Shown here piece by piece: positions 61,255-64,000 of a stretch of DNA of 64,000 nucleotides. A program made the translations under genes and the position numbers. The DNA comes from JALORV01 sp963766365. GTDB lineage: Bacteria; Pseudomonadota; Gammaproteobacteria; Burkholderiales; Burkholderiaceae_F. The stretch lies in the NCBI GenBank assembly GCA_963766365.1, contig CAVXZK010000001.1:124001-188000 (forward strand), written 5' to 3'. The first letter of the stretch is position 1. The number at the start of each line of letters is the position of its first letter. The notes below the pieces were generated by a model. The model had not been told where the DNA came from. It saw only the letters and a program-made list of their open reading frames with translations, and did not search any database.

Positions 61255-62728
61255 TCACCTCTGCAGGACCCGCTGCGCCAACGCCATTGGCACATCAGGC
61301 AGGAAGAACAGCAGCACCGTGGCCGCCGCGGTCAGCGTCAGCGCCGCGACCATCGGCAGGGGCGCCTCGCCGTGTGCCTGCTCGTGCGTCGTTGTCGCCG
61401 GCGCGCGAAAAAACGCACGATAGATGATCGGCAGGAAGTAGCCGGCATTCAGCAGGGTGCTCGCGATGATCACCGACCACTGCCGTCCACTGCGACACCG
61501 CCATCGCCCCGGCCAGCATGTACCACTTGCTGACGAACCCCGCGGCGGGCGGCAGGCCGATCATCGACAGCGCCCCGACTGCAAACGCGCCCATCGTCCA
61601 GGGCATGCGGCGACCGATGCCGTCGAGCTCGCTGACCTCGGTCTTGTGCGCCGCCGTGTAGATCGCACCGGCGGCAAAGAACAGCGTGATCTTGCCGAGT
61701 GCGTGCGCCGCGATGTGCAGGATTGCTCCGATCATCGACAGCGGCGCCAGCAGCGGCCGCCGCCATCACCACATACGACAGCTGGCTGACCGTCGAATAC
61801 GCAAGGCGGCGCTTGAGGTTGTCGGCCCTCAGCGCGACGATTGACGCCGCCAGGATCGTGAAGCCGGCGACGATCAGCCAGCTCTTGTGCGCCGGCACCG
61901 ACTGTCAGGACATCGACACCGAAGATGTAGACGATCACCTTGACGACGCTGAACACCCCCGCCTTCACCACGGCCACCGCGTGCAGCAGCGCGGACACCG
62001 GCGTCGGCGCCACCATCGCCGCCGGCAGCCAGCGGTGCAACGGCATCAGCGCCGCCTTGCCGATGCCGAACATGTAAAGCGCCAGCAGTCCCGCACATGC
62101 GAGCGGCGAGAGCTTGCCCGCGAGAATTCCGCCGGCGATGAAGTCGGTCGTTCCGGCGACATGCCAGGTGAACGACCAGAGCCGGCAGAAGCAGCACCGT
62201 CGAGGTGCCGAGCAGGACACCCAGATAGATGCGCCCGCCCCGGCGGGCCTCGGCGCGTGCCGTGGTGTGTCACCAGCGGGTAGGTGACGAGGGTCAGCAC
62301 TTCGTAGAAGACGAACAGCGTGAACAGCATTTGCGGCGAAGGCGATGCCAATTGCACGCGGCCAGGGCCAGCGCGAAGCAGACGTAGAAGCGCGTCTGGT
62401 GCGACTCGTCGTTGCCGCGCATGTAGCCGATCGAGTAGAGCGAGTTGACGATCCACAGTCCGGAGGCGATCAGCGCGAACAGCATTCCGAGCGGTTCGAC
62501 CTGGAAGGCCAGCGGCAAGCCGGGCAACACCTCGATCCAGTGCAGCGTCGGGCGGGCGCCGTCGAGTACCGGTTGCAGCAAGGTACCCACGCACAGGAAG
62601 AGCACCAGCGCCGTCAGCAGCGTCACCGTCTCGCGCAGGTTGGGCCGGCGGTGACAGGCCGCGATCAGCAGCGCTCCGGCGGCCGGCACCGCCAGAGTCG
62701 CCGCGATCAGCATCGGCAGCGATGTCAC
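61255..62728 (-). pseudogene. MnhD-like antiporter subunit with several frameshifts (second copy)
   Basis: From the GTG at 62728 (overlapping the previous stop as GTGA) the frame is intact to about 62355 (LPLAFQVEPLGMLFALIASG, LYSIGYMRGNDESHQTRFYV). Then conserved pieces of one protein appear in alternating frames: AIGIAFAAN, LFTLFVFYEVLTLVTYPLVT (about 62330-62270), WSFTWHVAGTTDFIAGGILA, ALMPLHRWLPAAMVAPTPVS, HKSWLIVAGFTILAASIVAL, RRLAYSTVSQLSYVVMAAA, MIGAILHIAAHALGKITLFF and IIASTLLNAGYFLPIIYRAF. At least six single-base shifts occur (near 62354, 62334, 62262, 62180, 61897, 61757, 61482). The pieces are otherwise undamaged, so read errors or very recent decay are both possible. Confidence 0.8.
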
Positions 62729-64000
62729 CGGGTGGCCTCGAGCATGGCAGCAGCCGCCTGCGACGCCGCACCGAGCGTGATCGAAGTCTCGAGGCCGAAG
62801 TAGACCGTCGCGGCCACCAGCAGTCCGGCGGGCAGCAGCATCGAAAGCGGCGCTTCGCGCACGCCGCTGACTCCTGCAGGCGGTGCGCGGAAATACGCCG
62901 CCTCGACAAACCGCCAGACATAGACAACCGAAATCAGCGACGACAGCACGATCAGGAACACCAGCCACCACTGGCCGGCTTCGAGCGCGGCCAGGATCAG
63001 GTACCACTTGCTGACAAACCCCGCCGTGCCCGGAACCCCGATCAGGGACAGCCCTCCGACAACGATGCCGAAACTGGTCAGCGGCATGGTTCTTCCCAAA
63101 CCCTGCACCTGCGCCAGCGTCACACCACCCATCGACACCGCGACCCCTCCGAGGAGCAGGAAGATGCCGCCCTTGGTGACGGCGTGGTTTGCCAGGTGCA
63201 CGATGGTCCCTGTCAGACCGGTCAGCGAGTCGAATGAAAGACCCAGGACGATGTAGCCGATCTGCGAGACGCTCGAATACGCGAACAGCCGCTTCAGGTT
63301 GGTCTGGAAGCAGGCCACCGTTGAGGCGACGAACATCCCGCCCAGGGCCAGGACCAGCATCAGTTCCTCCATCGGCAAACGCTGGAACACCGCGCTTTCG
63401 CCGAACACGGAGTAATAGAAACGCAGCAGTGCGTAGAGCGCGACCTTGGTGGCCGTGGCCGCAAGAAACGCAGCCACTGCCGAGGGCGCATACGCATACG
63501 CATTGGGCAGCCACTGGTGCAGTGGGAAAAGAGCCAGCTTGAGCGAGAGACCGACTGTCAGGAACGCGAGCGCAGCGAGTACCGGACGGTGACCCGAAAT
63601 CGCGTGCAAGCGCTGCCCCATGTCGACCAGGTTCAGGGTACCGGTCTGCAGGTAGAGCAAGCCGATGCCGATGACGATGAAGGTCGCGCCGATCGTGCCC
63701 ATGATCAGGTACTGATACGCCGCCAGTAGGGCGCGCCGATCGCGCCCCAGTGCAATCAGTACATAGGTGGAGAGCGAGGAGATCTCGAGGAAAACGAAGA
63801 TGTTGAAGGCGTCGCCGGTGATGGCGATACCCAGCAGCCCGGTCAGGCACAGCGCGAACATCGTGTAGAAGAGGTACTGGCGCTCGCTTGGAAGTTCACG
63901 CTCGACGCTCGGCCAGCTGTAAGGCAGCACGACTGCGGCCATCCCGGTAACCAGTACCAGCATGTACGACGAGAGCCGATCCACCCGGTACTCGATGCCC
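62725..64000 (-). CDS. MnhD-like antiporter subunit, 5' end outside window (first copy)
   Basis: About 424 residues visible; the frame is open to the right edge, so the true start lies outside. Membrane subunit with KLALFPLHQWLPNAYAYAPS, AVAAFLAATATKVALYALLR, QTNLKRLFAYSSVSQIGYIV and LANHAVTKGGIFLLLGGVAV, the D-subunit/NuoM pattern. Its stop overlaps the GTG start of the next gene. With the two later copies it makes a set of three D-type subunits, as in some multi-subunit Na+/H+ antiporter or proton-translocating complexes. Other subunits (E, F, G, B, C) are expected outside the window. Confidence 0.87.
   Translation of the reverse strand, partial: GIEYRVDRLSSYMLVLVTGMAAVVLPYSWPSVERELPSERQYLFYTMFALCLTGLLGIAITGDAFNIFVFLEISSLSTYVLIALGRDRRALLAAYQYLIMGTIGATFIVIGIGLLYLQTGTLNLVDMGQRLHAISGHRPVLAALAFLTVGLSLKLALFPLHQWLPNAYAYAPSAVAAFLAATATKVALYALLRFYYSVFGESAVFQRLPMEELMLVLALGGMFVASTVACFQTNLKRLFAYSSVSQIGYIVLGLSFDSLTGLTGTIVHLANHAVTKGGIFLLLGGVAVSMGGVTLAQVQGLGRTMPLTSFGIVVGGLSLIGVPGTAGFVSKWYLILAALEAGQWWLVFLIVLSSLISVVYVWRFVEAAYFRAPPAGVSGVREAPLSMLLPAGLLVAATVYFGLETSITLGAASQAAAAMLEATR

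Overview
The window is high-GC, densely packed bacterial DNA from an aerobic Gram-negative proteobacterium. The gene set (lolC/lolD, comEC, recJ, a hut operon, prkA-yeaH-spoVR, bdhA with a polyhydroxyalkanoate-system protein, an Anbu protease operon and a lexA-imuA-imuB-dnaE2 cassette) fits Betaproteobacteria best, with some Gammaproteobacteria possible. I cannot name a genus.

Layout. 0-10 kb: the end of an alpha/beta hydrolase, 3-hydroxybutyrate dehydrogenase, and a leftward operon of circularly permuted ATP-grasp, TPR-GGDEF, alpha-E, transglutaminase and Anbu. Then comes comEC, interrupted by one in-frame TGA, and tatD. 10.25-10.53 kb holds a 273-bp MITE-like element with perfect 29-bp terminal inverted repeats. 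10.6-16.5 kb is core: DUF2062, lolD, lolC, a phosphoglycerate-mutase-like gene, recJ and a lipoprotein. 16.9-19.2 kb is a frameshifted cyclase-ATPase-TPR regulator. 19.3-24.2 kb is accessory: a GFA-VOC fusion, a second GFA protein, a small membrane protein and a ferritin-like/CDGSH iron-sulfur protein.

24.2-34.0 kb is the most striking part: an integron. A plus-strand integron integrase (intI, 33002-34045, with the IntI-specific patch) stands next to an attI-type core site. About 12 attC-like sites run leftward from it, separating minus-strand cassettes. The cassettes encode a secreted NTF2-like protein, a BrnT/BrnA-like toxin-antitoxin pair, two GFA proteins, a SnoaL-like protein, a quinone oxidoreductase, a secreted repeat protein, OsmC, VapBC, GNAT, a TIR-like protein with a C-terminal membrane helix (candidate defence effector) and a PNPOx-like protein. 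One cassette appears to hold no ORF. The intI promoter carries a LexA box. A second LexA box overlaps the intI stop codon and precedes lexA-imuA-imuB, so cassette shuffling and the error-prone polymerase cassette appear to share one SOS circuit.

34.0-41.0 kb: lexA, imuA, imuB, dnaE2. A HigBA-like toxin-antitoxin pair on the opposite strand lies between imuB and dnaE2, and a second copy of the imuB 3' end lies directly before dnaE2. 41.0-46.5 kb: a leftward hutU-hutH-hutG-hutI operon for histidine breakdown. 46.7-51.6 kb: prkA-yeaH-spoVR, also leftward. 52.0-59.2 kb: GNAT, dihaem cytochrome c, a PhnD-like/rhodanese fusion, AlaX, a wax-ester synthase/DGAT divergent from an acyl-CoA-binding protein, a PHA-system protein and a D-2-hydroxyacid dehydrogenase. 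59.3-64.0 kb: an Mrp-type antiporter operon with three MnhD-like subunits. The middle one is broken by several single-base frameshifts and the last runs off the window.

No rRNA, tRNA or CRISPR array was recognised. All calls come from reading the sequence. No database search was run.
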